Positions 34,640 to 43,726 of a stretch of DNA of 64,000 nucleotides are shown piece by piece (the first letter of the stretch is position 1; every line of letters starts with the position of its first letter). The stretch is from SAR86 cluster bacterium. Its GTDB lineage: Bacteria; Pseudomonadota; Gammaproteobacteria; Magnimaribacterales; Magnimaribacteraceae. The stretch is taken from NCBI GenBank assembly GCA_029268615.1, contig JAQWNM010000005.1:62001-126000 (forward strand), read 5' to 3'. The position numbers and the translations under genes were made by a program. The notes beneath the pieces were generated by a model. That model did no database searches, was not told the DNA's origin, and saw nothing but the letters and a program-made list of their open reading frames with translations.

Positions 34640-34898
34640 GAATTTTAAACCTGTCTTTTTATTGCCACCTAAAAATAGGAACTCAGTTGTTAATTGAATA
34701 TGCGACTTTAGTTGAAACTGTTCCCAGAATCAAGATTAAATTCGACTTATTTTTGTTAACAAAACTGGGCTCATATCATCATGTTACAAAATAATTCCAT
34801 AATTACAATATTTATTATGTGTTTTTTTTAAAAGCTAAGTAGTACCTAATAATTTTCGGATCATTATTACGAAACTCATTGTACAATGAATTCAATAT
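34640..34898. promoter_or_regulatory. Divergent regulatory region between giant repeat gene and pyrD
   Basis: These 259 AT-rich bases must carry promoters in both directions. There are three palindromes: CCTA-AAAA-TAGG (34668-34679), a small hairpin in the likely leader of the repeat gene; TTTTGTTAACAAAA (34751-34764), perfect over 14 bases; and TCATTGTACAATGA (34876-34889), perfect over 14 bases and ending 9 bases before the pyrD ATG. I cannot match any of these to a known regulator. No RNA gene is seen. Confidence 0.45.
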
Positions 34899-35897
34899 AT
34901 GATGCTAATAAAATTAACTTCTTTTATAACAAAATGTCTTAGATATTTACCTACAGAACTATCTCATTACTTAGCTCTTGAGTCTTTAAAGGTGTCCAAT
35001 AAGATAGGGATTAATTTAATCAAGGATAGTAAAAGATCTAATATCGAATGCTTTGGAATAAATTTTAAAAATAAACTAGGACTTGCTGGAGGGCTCGATA
35101 AGAATGGGGACTATATTCAAAGCTTATCATCCTTGGGTTTTAGTTTCTTAGAACTAGGAACAGTAACTCCTGTGCACCAAGCAGGAAATGCAAAACCTAG
35201 ATTATTTAGAGATAGATCTGAAGAGGCATTAATAAACAGCATGGGCTTTAACAATAAAGGAGTGGATTACTTGATAAAAAATATATCAAGCTCTTCAAGA
35301 ATATGCCCAATTGCAGTTAGCATAGGAAAGAATTCAAAAACTCCTCTAGATCTGGCCTTAGAAGATTATATGATATGTTTTGAAAAGGCTTACTCTGTAG
35401 CTGATTTTATAACAATTAACATATCCTCACCAAACACCATGAATCTTAGAGATTTAGGATCAAAAGAGTATCTCCCTACACTCTTAAAATCCTTGAAAGA
35501 TAAACAGTTAAATATGGCTAAGATTGATCACTACAAACCTCTAATAGTGAAATTATCTCCGGATATAAATAATGTAGAAATAGATTCAATCGTAAATACA
35601 ATTTTAGATAATGGCATAGATGGGATAATAGCTACAAATACTTCGATTCATCATGATCATCATCACAAACCTAGTGGAATCAGTGGAAAACCATTATTTA
35701 CATTATCTACAGAAATCCTACAAAAGATAAGGAATATGGTTGGAAAAGATTTTCCTTTGATAGCGTCAGGTGGAGTCATGACTAAACATGACTACCTAGA
35801 GAAATTAGACTCAGGAGCTGATTTAGTTCAAATCTATTCTGGATTAATTTATAAAGGCCCTGAACTTATTCAGGATATTCTTAGTGTCTCTAATTAA
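34899..35897 (+). CDS. pyrD: Dihydroorotate dehydrogenase (quinone), class 2
   Basis: This 332-residue membrane-associated flavoenzyme oxidises dihydroorotate to orotate with ubiquinone in pyrimidine synthesis. The N-terminal helical extension (MMLIKLTSFITKCLRYLPTELSHYLAL) is the membrane-dipping part of class 2 enzymes. The barrel has NKLGLAGGLDKNGDYI, the catalytic serine in NISSPNT, IATNTS and the FMN-phosphate loop LIASGGVM. Its TAA stop overlaps that of the LLM gene in TTAA. Confidence 0.96.
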   Translation: MMLIKLTSFITKCLRYLPTELSHYLALESLKVSNKIGINLIKDSKRSNIECFGINFKNKLGLAGGLDKNGDYIQSLSSLGFSFLELGTVTPVHQAGNAKPRLFRDRSEEALINSMGFNNKGVDYLIKNISSSSRICPIAVSIGKNSKTPLDLALEDYMICFEKAYSVADFITINISSPNTMNLRDLGSKEYLPTLLKSLKDKQLNMAKIDHYKPLIVKLSPDINNVEIDSIVNTILDNGIDGIIATNTSIHHDHHHKPSGISGKPLFTLSTEILQKIRNMVGKDFPLIASGGVMTKHDYLEKLDSGADLVQIYSGLIYKGPELIQDILSVSN

Positions 35898-36910
35898 ATC
35901 AGATGCTTTAGAGCTTTGAGCATCTCCGGAGCTAATTCAGGATTATCTGAATAAAGAGCTGGAGTTAACCTATCACCCTTTCCAGAGTAACGACTTTTTA
36001 TCTTTTCTGCTGCTTCTTTTGGGTTTTCAGCTATAACAGCTATAGTATTTAATAATTCATCATCTATTAAATTTGCCATATCAGCCCATTTACCTTCTTT
36101 AGACAAAAGATTTAATCTTTCTTGCAAGTCTCCTGCTCCACAAGACTCTAAAACCCCTTTATAAGCCGGTGTTGATCCATAAAATGCTATTTGATTTCTA
36201 ACCGCATTTACAGAATTATTAAAAGATTGTTCATCAATGCCTGTTGCTGTCATAACACTAATAGAAAAATCAAAATCTTCTTCATTTTTATTTGCGTTTT
36301 CCAAACCTTCCTTAACTCCAGGTAAAGTTGTTTCCTCCATAAACTTTAAAGTGTGAAAAGGATGCACTAAAAGACCGTCAGCTGACTCAGCTACAGACTT
36401 AGTCATTAATGGACCTACTGCAGCTACATAAATTTTAGGCGGACCATAAGAATGAGCTTCAGGAGTAAAGAAAGGTGTCATTATGGTATGCGAATAAAAT
36501 TCTCCCCTGAAATCTAATTTTGAACCATTTTGCCAACAGTCCCAAATAGCTTGAATAGCTAAAATCATCTCTTTCATCCTCGCCGCTGGTCTAGACCAAG
36601 GCATTGAAAATCTTTTCGTGATATGGGGTTTTATTTGCGAACCCAGACCTAAGATAAACCTTCCCTTGGAAAGTAGATTTAAATCATAACCCAAATTAGC
36701 TAAAGTCATTGGGTTTCTTGCAAAAGCAACAGCAATGGATGTCATAAGATGTATCTTTTCTGTTTCTAATGCTGCACCTACTATAGGTAAAAAGGGGTCA
36801 TGAGGACCCTCATAGGTAAAAGCCCCATCATATCCAGCATCCTCTAGACTTTTAGCTGAAATTCCAGCTTGCCTTGCATCTTTTGCAATAATCCCTGCAT
36901 CTATTTTCAT
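35894..36910 (-). CDS. Luciferase-like (LLM class) flavin oxidoreductase
   Basis: This 338-residue protein of the bacterial luciferase/F420-dependent oxidoreductase superfamily is seen from DAGYDGAFTYEGPHDPFLPIVGAALET, IHLMTSIAVAFARNPMTLANLGYDLNLLSKGRFILGLGSQ and IYVAAVGPLMTKSVAESADGLLVHPF. It resembles the group often annotated as F420-dependent in actinobacteria. Whether it uses F420 or FMN here is unknown; no F420 genes are visible. It is a lone minus-strand gene with SD GGAGATCTA, divergent from the GST. Confidence 0.82.
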   Translation of the reverse strand: MKIDAGIIAKDARQAGISAKSLEDAGYDGAFTYEGPHDPFLPIVGAALETEKIHLMTSIAVAFARNPMTLANLGYDLNLLSKGRFILGLGSQIKPHITKRFSMPWSRPAARMKEMILAIQAIWDCWQNGSKLDFRGEFYSHTIMTPFFTPEAHSYGPPKIYVAAVGPLMTKSVAESADGLLVHPFHTLKFMEETTLPGVKEGLENANKNEEDFDFSISVMTATGIDEQSFNNSVNAVRNQIAFYGSTPAYKGVLESCGAGDLQERLNLLSKEGKWADMANLIDDELLNTIAVIAENPKEAAEKIKSRYSGKGDRLTPALYSDNPELAPEMLKALKHLI

Positions 36911-36969
36911 TAGATCTCCATAAATATTAATTTCATAAATCTTTTTTTTAGAATACTATCATCTAACAA

Positions 36970-36981
36970 TTAATGCATTAA
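36970..36981. promoter_or_regulatory. 12-base palindrome before the GST gene
   Basis: TTAATGCATTAA is a perfect palindrome ending 8 bases before the GST ATG, in the 79-base divergent gap with the LLM gene. It might be an operator. With AT-rich DNA, chance is also plausible. Confidence 0.3.
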
Positions 36982-36989
36982 CTAACTTT

Positions 36990-37727
36990 ATGATTGATTT
37001 ATATTATTCTCCGACTCCGAATGGATGGAAGATTTCTATTATGCTTGAGGAATGCTGTTTACCTTATAAAGTAATACCAGTTAATTTAGGAGCTGGAGAT
37101 CAATTTAAACCTGAGTTTTTATCTATAAGTCCTAATAATAAAATGCCTGCTATTGTAGATCATAATGGACCAAATAAAGATGATATAAGTGTATTTGAGT
37201 CAGGCGCTATTCTCATGTACTTAGGAGAAAAATCAGGTATGTTTTTTTCACAAAAACCTAAAGAAAGAATTAAAATTTTAGAATGGTTATTTTGGCAGAT
37301 TGGAGGACTTGGTCCTATGGCCGGACAAGTAAGTCACTTTGTCAACTACGCTCCAAATTTTCCAGGTGATCACTCTTATTCTGAAACTCGTTATAAAAAT
37401 GAATACGACCGCTTATTAGGTATCATGAATAATATTCTCAGCAAAAGAGATTATTTAGCGGGCGACTATTCAATTGCAGATATAGCATCATTCCCTTGGG
37501 TAACTGCCTATAAAAGATATGGTGTAAATCTTGATTCTTTTACTAATGTCAGAAAATGGTTTGATAAAATAAAGATTAGACCTGCCGTTAGAAAAGGAAT
37601 GGACCTAGGTAAAGAAGCAAGAAGTTTTGGTCAAAAAATGACTAAAGAAAATCTAGAAAATATGTTTGGTCAGACTGCAGAATCCATCAAAGAGTTGACA
37701 GAAAAAATGAAAAATAATGAAGATTGA
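36990..37727 (+). CDS. Glutathione transferase family protein, YfcG-like
   Basis: This 245-residue GST closely follows E. coli YfcG at the N-terminus (MIDLYYSPTPNGWKISIMLEE, then LSPNNKMPAIVDH in the form ISPNNKMPAIVDH, and FESGAILMYLGEKSG). The C-terminal helical domain carries YLAGDYSIADIASFPWV. YfcG is a glutathione-dependent disulfide reductase. The gene overlaps the 2OG oxygenase by 11 bases and leads a three-gene set with that and a quinone oxidoreductase, suggesting redox or electrophile metabolism. Confidence 0.87.
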   Translation: MIDLYYSPTPNGWKISIMLEECCLPYKVIPVNLGAGDQFKPEFLSISPNNKMPAIVDHNGPNKDDISVFESGAILMYLGEKSGMFFSQKPKERIKILEWLFWQIGGLGPMAGQVSHFVNYAPNFPGDHSYSETRYKNEYDRLLGIMNNILSKRDYLAGDYSIADIASFPWVTAYKRYGVNLDSFTNVRKWFDKIKIRPAVRKGMDLGKEARSFGQKMTKENLENMFGQTAESIKELTEKMKNNED

Positions 37728-38358
37728 ATTAGGAAATTTTGAAATGGAGGTTATTCATCATAACCCTCTTATATATACTCTTCTAGGTGTTCTAAGCGAT
37801 ATAGAGTGTGAGCATCTCAAAGAAATTTCTTGGAATTTTATGCAAAGATCTACTGTAAGCTCAATAGATTCATCAGAGGAAAAATCTGGTTCAATTGATA
37901 AAAGGAGAACAAGTAAGAACTGCTGGGTTAAGCATTCACATTCTGGAATAACCCTATCTTTAGCAAAAAAGATTTCAAAATTAGTTCAAATGCCTTTAGA
38001 AAATGCCGAAGCTTTTCAAGTCCTCCACTACGATGTCGAAGAAGAATATCAGCCGCATATGGATACATTTGAACAAGATACAGATCTTGGTAGAGCTTTT
38101 TTGGGAAATTCTGGCCAAAGAATTATAACTGTACTTGGTTATCTTAATGATGTTGAGAAAGGCGGAGAAACATCTTTTCCAAACATAGATAAAATAGTAA
38201 AGCCCAAAAAAGGAAAGGTTGTTGTTTTTCAAAATTGCCATGCTGGTTCTACCTCTCCCAATAAAGGAGCTCTTCATGGAGCTTGTCCTGTAGTTATGGG
38301 AGAAAAATGGGCTTTCAATCTATGGTATAGAGAAAGCAAAGCTGAGGAAGAGCATTGA
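37717..38358 (+). CDS. 2-oxoglutarate/Fe(II) dioxygenase, prolyl 4-hydroxylase-like
   Basis: This 213-residue double-stranded beta-helix oxygenase has the iron ligands H114-x-D116 (YQPHMDTF) and H187 (GALHGACPV), 2-oxoglutarate-binding K197 (GEKWAFNLWYRE) and the P4H hallmarks HYDVEEEYQPH and GGETSFPN. The target could be a prolyl residue in a protein, perhaps EF-Tu- or ribosome-type or a secreted Pro-rich protein; the sequence does not say. It overlaps the GST before it by 11 bases and the next gene by 4 bases. Confidence 0.87.
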   Translation: MKIELGNFEMEVIHHNPLIYTLLGVLSDIECEHLKEISWNFMQRSTVSSIDSSEEKSGSIDKRRTSKNCWVKHSHSGITLSLAKKISKLVQMPLENAEAFQVLHYDVEEEYQPHMDTFEQDTDLGRAFLGNSGQRIITVLGYLNDVEKGGETSFPNIDKIVKPKKGKVVVFQNCHAGSTSPNKGALHGACPVVMGEKWAFNLWYRESKAEEEH

Positions 38359-39359
38359 CAAAAAAAACAACAGCTTTATTGTGTAAATCCCTATCAGAAG
38401 GCTTTGAAGGAATTTCTCTGGAAACTCTTTCTTTACCCAAATTAAAAGAAACGGATTTATTAATTAACGTAAAAGCTTCTTCTGTAAATTTTCCTGACCT
38501 TCTAATGAGCCAAGGAAAATATCAACATAAACCAAAGTTACCATTTGTACTTGGTATGGAAGGTGCAGGCATCATCATAGAAAAAGGAAATTTGGTTTCA
38601 AAATTCAAAGTAGGTGATGAAGTCTGTTTTGGTTCTTGGGGCAATGGAACCTTTTCTCAGCATGTAATTGTGCCTGAAGAAAATGCAAGATTAAAACCTA
38701 ATACTCTTAGCTTCATTGAAGCTTCTGCTTTCCAAACTGCTTTTTTAACTGCATATGTTGCTCTTATAAGATTAGGAAAATTAAAAGAAAATGAAACTCT
38801 TCTAGTTCATGGAGCTACTGGAGGAGTAGGAATGGCTGCCGTTCAACTAGGTGCTCATATTGGAGCTAATGTTATAGCAACTGGAACTTCAAAAGATAAA
38901 TTAGAAACAACTTTAGAATGGGGAGCAAACCAGATTGTAGTAACTTCACAAGATAATCATGTATCTTTTAGAGAAGAAATAAAGAACCTCACTGAAGGCA
39001 AAGGTGCTGATGTTATTTACGATCCTATTGGAGGCGATATATTTGATGAGTCTTTAAGGTGTATAAATTGGGGAGGTAGAATTCTAGTAATTGGTTTTGC
39101 AGGAGGCAGAATACCTAATGTACCAGTTAACATACCTCTTATAAAAGGATTCTCAGTCGTTGGAGTTAGGGCAGGAGAATTCGGAAGAAAAGATCCAAAA
39201 AAAGGTTTAGAGAACTTAGAAGAGATTTATAAACTCGCTAATGAAAATATACTTAAACCATATATTTGTAAAATCTTCTCCCTAGAAGATGGGCTTGAAG
39301 CGCTAAAATTTATGAATGAACGTAAAGTCATTGGTAAAGTAGTTATTTCTATGGACTAA
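38355..39359 (+). CDS. NADPH:quinone oxidoreductase-type MDR protein
   Basis: This is a 334-residue zinc-less medium-chain reductase. It starts with TTG, interlocked with the TGA of the oxygenase gene and preceded by GAGGAAGAG, a good SD. Motifs are VNFPDLLMSQGKYQHKPKLPFVLGMEGAG (quinone oxidoreductase N-domain) and LLVHGATGGVGMAAVQLG (NADPH). No zinc ligands are visible. It probably reduces quinones or enones and completes the GST/oxygenase/reductase set. Confidence 0.88.
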   Translation: MTKKTTALLCKSLSEGFEGISLETLSLPKLKETDLLINVKASSVNFPDLLMSQGKYQHKPKLPFVLGMEGAGIIIEKGNLVSKFKVGDEVCFGSWGNGTFSQHVIVPEENARLKPNTLSFIEASAFQTAFLTAYVALIRLGKLKENETLLVHGATGGVGMAAVQLGAHIGANVIATGTSKDKLETTLEWGANQIVVTSQDNHVSFREEIKNLTEGKGADVIYDPIGGDIFDESLRCINWGGRILVIGFAGGRIPNVPVNIPLIKGFSVVGVRAGEFGRKDPKKGLENLEEIYKLANENILKPYICKIFSLEDGLEALKFMNERKVIGKVVISMD

Positions 39360-39438
39360 TGGTAACTTAATTTCTAAAATATTTATCTTTCAGATTTTTA
39401 TTACCCTAACAAAAATTCTCTTAGTAAAAGCAAAAAAT

Positions 39439-41493
39439 ATGGTCAAAAAACTACATAGAAATAAAATATTTTTTTTCGTTGTAATAGCTTTTTGTAATTT
39501 CAATATAATAAGTGAAGACAAATTTAGAGCTGAAGAAACTGATATTGATTTGGCAAAAGAAATTATCAGTATCCTGCAACAAGAACATTATGTTGATATA
39601 AGTTTTGATGAAATTCAAGAAGACGCCCTTCAAACATTTATAGAGTCCTTAGATCCAAATCGATTATTATTTCTGGAATCAGAAGTTTCCTACTTTTCAC
39701 AACAAAATAATAAAGATATAGATTTCACTATTTATAAAGCATTTGAAATATTTAATTTATATTCAATCAGAAACAAGATAAGACAGGAATTCAAAACAAA
39801 CCTATTAAATGAAATAGACACGCCGTCTTTCTATGAAGATAGAAATTTAAAATTAGATAGAAGTGAAAACTTTTGGGAAAAGAATTTAAATAAAGTAGAA
39901 CTTCTTTGGGCTGACTTTTTGATAAATGATCTAATTCAATTGATGGTCAATGGAAATACATTGGATGAATCTAAATCTAAACTAGCTAAGAGACATAAAA
40001 GTCAAAAGAACTATTTTAGTCAAACAAAAAAATCTGATGTATTTAATATATTCATGAATTCGGTAACTTCTAGATTTGGACCTGCAACCAATTACTTCTC
40101 TCCAAAGATGGTTGAAGACTTTGACATAGATATGAAACTTTCTTTGGAAGGTATTGGTGCAATTTTAGCTCCCGATGGATTATATACTTCAGTTCGAGAA
40201 ATAGTCCCTGGAGGTCCTGCAGATAAATCAAATTTACTATCTCCGGAAGATAAAATTATTGGTGTAGGACAAGGAGAAAAAGAAATTGTTGATATTATTG
40301 GTTGGAGACTTGATGACGCTGTGAGGCTGATCAGGGGGCCAAAGAGCTCTAAAGTAAAACTAGAGTTAATACCAGCAAATGCAATAGACGAATCAGAGAC
40401 AAAAATTATTGAAATCGAAAGAGGACTAGTAAAACTAGAAGATCAATCTGCACAGAAAAAAACTATTACTATTAATAAGGAAGGTAAAAATTACCTTATA
40501 GGGGTGATTACTTTACCGGCCTTTTATATGGATTTTGAAGCATATCAACGAAGAGAATATAATTTTAAGAGCAGTAGCAATGACGTTAAAAAACTTCTAA
40601 TAGAGCTTAAAGAAGAGAAAATAGATGGCCTTATTCTTGATCTTAGAAATAACGGCGGGGGTTCTCTTTTTGAAGCTAATTCCTTAGCCCATTTATTTCT
40701 AGGAGCAGGTCAAATTGTACAAGTTAAAAATGCGTCAGGAAATATACAAGGCCTTGGTCAAAGAAGAGGCTTCCAATTTTATGATAAACCGTTAGCTGTG
40801 CTTGTTAATAAATTTAGTGCATCTGCCTCAGAAATTCTTGCTGGAGCAATACAAGACTATGAAAGAGGCATCATCATAGGTACTGAAACTTTTGGAAAGG
40901 GAACTGTTCAAAGGATGGAACCTTTAAGCAGAGGAAAACTTAAGTTCACGGAATCTAAATTCTATAGAGTAACTGGAAATAGTGTCCAAATTAATGGAGT
41001 AGTGCCTGATATTTTATTGCCTGATATTATTAATTCTGAAGAAATTGGAATGAAGACTCTAGAAAACCCTCTCATATATGACACAATTTCACCTGCTAAA
41101 TTCAGGAGCTTTAAAAGAGTACCCTTCATAGATCAAGATTTAATCGAAGCTACAAGAAAAAGAGTGAATGCATCTCCTGTTTTTCAGTATATTGTAGGAG
41201 AGAAAATGTGGCGCACTCAACAAAAGGAAAAAAATCTTGTAAGTTTGAACTTAGACAAAAGAAAGAAATTAAAAAAAGATTTAGAAGAGGAATTTCTAAA
41301 AAGACAAAATGAATTAAGAGGAAAATTAGGACTAAGTATATTTAAAAATTACAAGTCATATTTAGACAGTGAAAAGGATGCAGATGAAGATTTAATAGAT
41401 CCATATGAGGAAATCTTAAAAGAAGCTTCTAATATATTAGCTGATTCAATTGATTCATCATTCAAACCTATAGTTGCTTCAGTGAATAAATAA
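39439..41493 (+). CDS. prc: Tail-specific periplasmic protease Prc (C-terminal processing peptidase)
   Basis: This 684-residue protease (E. coli Prc is 682) has an N-terminal hydrophobic signal (9-25), an N-terminal helical domain, a PDZ domain (~231-310, SLEGIGAILAPDGLYTSVREIVPGGPA) and the S41 catalytic core. The Ser/Lys dyad is S462 (NKFSASASE) and K487 (TFGKGTVQ), with D473, at the same spacing as E. coli S452/D463/K477. A Lys-rich C-terminal domain follows. It cleaves non-polar C-termini and tunes peptidoglycan hydrolases in the periplasm. Confidence 0.95.
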   Translation: MVKKLHRNKIFFFVVIAFCNFNIISEDKFRAEETDIDLAKEIISILQQEHYVDISFDEIQEDALQTFIESLDPNRLLFLESEVSYFSQQNNKDIDFTIYKAFEIFNLYSIRNKIRQEFKTNLLNEIDTPSFYEDRNLKLDRSENFWEKNLNKVELLWADFLINDLIQLMVNGNTLDESKSKLAKRHKSQKNYFSQTKKSDVFNIFMNSVTSRFGPATNYFSPKMVEDFDIDMKLSLEGIGAILAPDGLYTSVREIVPGGPADKSNLLSPEDKIIGVGQGEKEIVDIIGWRLDDAVRLIRGPKSSKVKLELIPANAIDESETKIIEIERGLVKLEDQSAQKKTITINKEGKNYLIGVITLPAFYMDFEAYQRREYNFKSSSNDVKKLLIELKEEKIDGLILDLRNNGGGSLFEANSLAHLFLGAGQIVQVKNASGNIQGLGQRRGFQFYDKPLAVLVNKFSASASEILAGAIQDYERGIIIGTETFGKGTVQRMEPLSRGKLKFTESKFYRVTGNSVQINGVVPDILLPDIINSEEIGMKTLENPLIYDTISPAKFRSFKRVPFIDQDLIEATRKRVNASPVFQYIVGEKMWRTQQKEKNLVSLNLDKRKKLKKDLEEEFLKRQNELRGKLGLSIFKNYKSYLDSEKDADEDLIDPYEEILKEASNILADSIDSSFKPIVASVNK

Positions 41494-41508
41494 TAATATT
41501 CTAAAATT

Positions 41509-42321
41509 ATGAAAATAGTCTCATTCAATATTAATAGTATTAGAGCCAGGCCCCATCAAATACAATCTATAATCGATTTACATAATCCTGACGTGATTGG
41601 TTTACAAGAAACAAAAGTTCATGATGATGATTTCCCTCATGAAATGATAGAAGAGATGGGATATATCCCTTTAATACATGGTCAAAAAGGTCATTATGGG
41701 GTGGCAATACTTTCTAAAGATTTACCTATTAAATATGGCAAGGGTTTTGATTCCGATACTGAGGAATCACAAAAAAGACTTCTTTGGGCAACATTTAAGA
41801 AAAATAATCAAGAAATTACCATATTCAATGGTTACTTCCCGCAAGGGGAAGAAAGAAATCATCCTATTAAATTTCCTGCTAAAGAAAAATTCTATAAAGA
41901 TCTTATTTCTCACCTTAAATCTCATCATAATTCTCAAGAAAATTTAATTGTCATGGGTGATCTAAATATTTCACCTCAAGATATTGATATAGGCATAGGC
42001 GAAAATAACAGAAAACGATGGTTGAGCTCTGGTAAATGTAGCTTTCTCCCTGAGGAAAGAGAGTGGTTATCTGATCTTATTAAATGGGGCCTCCATGACA
42101 CTTACAGGACAATGAACCCTGATGAAAATAAAATATATAGTTGGTTTGATTACAGGAGCAGGGGATTTAAAGACGAACCAAAAAGAGGTCTCAGAATAGA
42201 CCATATTTGGGCTACTGATAAACTCAATAATGCTTTACAAGATACTGGTATTGATTATGAAACTAGGTCAATGGAAAAACCTTCAGATCACGCACCAGTA
42301 TGGTCAAGTTTTAATCTCTAA
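41509..42321 (+). CDS. xthA: Exodeoxyribonuclease III
   Basis: This 270-residue AP endonuclease/exonuclease of the endonuclease-exonuclease-phosphatase fold has MKIVSFNINSIRARPHQI, the catalytic glutamate in GLQETKVHD, LIVMGDLNISPQDID and the C-terminal PSDHAPVW with catalytic D-H. The length matches E. coli XthA (268). It acts in base-excision repair. Its TAA stop overlaps the tadA TAG in CTAA at 42318-42321. Confidence 0.95.
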   Translation: MKIVSFNINSIRARPHQIQSIIDLHNPDVIGLQETKVHDDDFPHEMIEEMGYIPLIHGQKGHYGVAILSKDLPIKYGKGFDSDTEESQKRLLWATFKKNNQEITIFNGYFPQGEERNHPIKFPAKEKFYKDLISHLKSHHNSQENLIVMGDLNISPQDIDIGIGENNRKRWLSSGKCSFLPEEREWLSDLIKWGLHDTYRTMNPDENKIYSWFDYRSRGFKDEPKRGLRIDHIWATDKLNNALQDTGIDYETRSMEKPSDHAPVWSSFNL

Positions 42322-42779
42322 CTTCTCTTATTTGAAAAAAAATTTATTAAGATTTCTGAGCATTCTTTTGCAAGAATCCCTCCTTCATATTTAACCTTAT
42401 GATTTAAGTATCCTTCTTCTAGAAATCTTGCTTGACTTATGATGGCCCCCGACTTTTCATCAAAGGTTCCAAAATATAAATGATCTATGCGTGCATTAAC
42501 TAAAAAAGCTGCACACATCATGCAGGGCTCTAAAGTTACATAGAGATTTACACCATTTAACCTATAGTTTTTTTGATGGTAGGCTGCTTGTTTAAGAGTA
42601 CAAATCTCTGCATGAGCAGACGGATCTAAAGAGTTAATACATAAATTATGTCCTTTACCAATCACCTCCCCCTGAATTACAGCTATAGCACCCACGGGAA
42701 CCTCTCCTAAAATTTCTGCTTTATTTGCTTCTTCTAAAGCAAGAAGCATCATATCTTCATGAAAGGTACTATCTTTCAT
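42318..42779 (-). CDS. tadA: tRNA-specific adenosine deaminase TadA
   Basis: This 153-residue zinc deaminase converts A34 to inosine in tRNA-Arg(ACG). The zinc histidine H56 and proton-shuttle E58 are in SAHAEI; C86 and C89 are in PCMMCAAF. The N-terminal EVPVGAIAVIQGEVIGKGHN and the product-side ARIDHLYFGTFDEKSGA are family typical. It is the last gene of the 22-kb minus-strand block, 35 bases after rmlA. Confidence 0.95.
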   Translation of the reverse strand: MKDSTFHEDMMLLALEEANKAEILGEVPVGAIAVIQGEVIGKGHNLCINSLDPSAHAEICTLKQAAYHQKNYRLNGVNLYVTLEPCMMCAAFLVNARIDHLYFGTFDEKSGAIISQARFLEEGYLNHKVKYEGGILAKECSEILINFFSNKRS

Positions 42780-42814
42780 AAGACTTTATTCATTTTGATG
42801 AGATTACAATTATT

Positions 42815-43687
42815 TTATTTAGTATCAAGCGCGATAGACGAAAGGTATTCTCCATAACCAGTATTCAAATGTTTCACTATCTGCATTTCCAGTATTTCTT
42901 TATCTATCCACCCATTGAGATAAGCTATTTCTTCTAAACAAGCAACCTTAAGTCCTTGTCTATGCTCAATGGTTTGAACAAATTTACTAGCATCTAATAA
43001 TGAATCATGTGTTCCTGTATCCAACCAAGCAAACCCCCTGCCCAATACTTTGACTTTTAATTTCTTTCTATCTAAATACACCTTATTTAAATCTGTAATT
43101 TCTAATTCCCCTCTTCCTGAAGGTTTTATTGATTTAGCTATCTCGACTACATCATTATCATAAAAATAAAGACCAGTTATTGCAAAGTTTGACTTAGGGT
43201 CGGACGGTTTTTCTTCTATGTGAATTGCTTCGCCAGCATCATTAAAATCAATGACGCCAAAATCTTCTGGATTATTTACTCGATAACAAAATACCGTGGC
43301 ACCCTCTTTTGATGAAACTGCTTCATGAAGAGACTCACTAAAGGATTGACCATAAAAAATATTATCTCCAAGGATTAAACAAACACTATCATTTCCTATA
43401 AACTCCTCACCTAAAATGAAAGCCTGAGCTAAGCCATCTGGAGATGGTTGAATTTTGTAAGATAGTTTTAAACCAAATTGGCTTCCATTTCCTAACAGTT
43501 TCTCATAACCATCAATATCTTGAGGAGAAGAAATAATTTGAATCTCTTGAATTCCAGCTAGCATCAAAACAGACAATGGATAATAGATCATTGGCTTGTC
43601 ATATATTGGGAGCAATTGTTTTGATACTCCCAAGGTAATAGGTCTAAGCCTAGTCCCATTGCCTCCTGCTAATATTATTCCCTTCAT
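42815..43687 (-). CDS. rmlA: Glucose-1-phosphate thymidylyltransferase
   Basis: This 290-residue nucleotidyltransferase makes dTDP-glucose. It has the N-terminal [39 protein letters not shown] and [23 protein letters not shown] and [19 protein letters not shown]. The length is that of RmlA (E. coli 293). It is 40 bases downstream of rmlB, so dTDP-4-keto-6-deoxyglucose is the expected shared product of the pair. Confidence 0.96.
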   Translation of the reverse strand: MKGIILAGGNGTRLRPITLGVSKQLLPIYDKPMIYYPLSVLMLAGIQEIQIISSPQDIDGYEKLLGNGSQFGLKLSYKIQPSPDGLAQAFILGEEFIGNDSVCLILGDNIFYGQSFSESLHEAVSSKEGATVFCYRVNNPEDFGVIDFNDAGEAIHIEEKPSDPKSNFAITGLYFYDNDVVEIAKSIKPSGRGELEITDLNKVYLDRKKLKVKVLGRGFAWLDTGTHDSLLDASKFVQTIEHRQGLKVACLEEIAYLNGWIDKEILEMQIVKHLNTGYGEYLSSIALDTK

Positions 43688-43726
43688 AAATTTTCTCTCT
43701 TAATAGAATATATATTAAATCCCAAG

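Noticed and set aside
35894-36910. Proof of F420 metabolism
   Set aside because: LLM-fold proteins also use FMN, and no F420 synthesis gene is visible.
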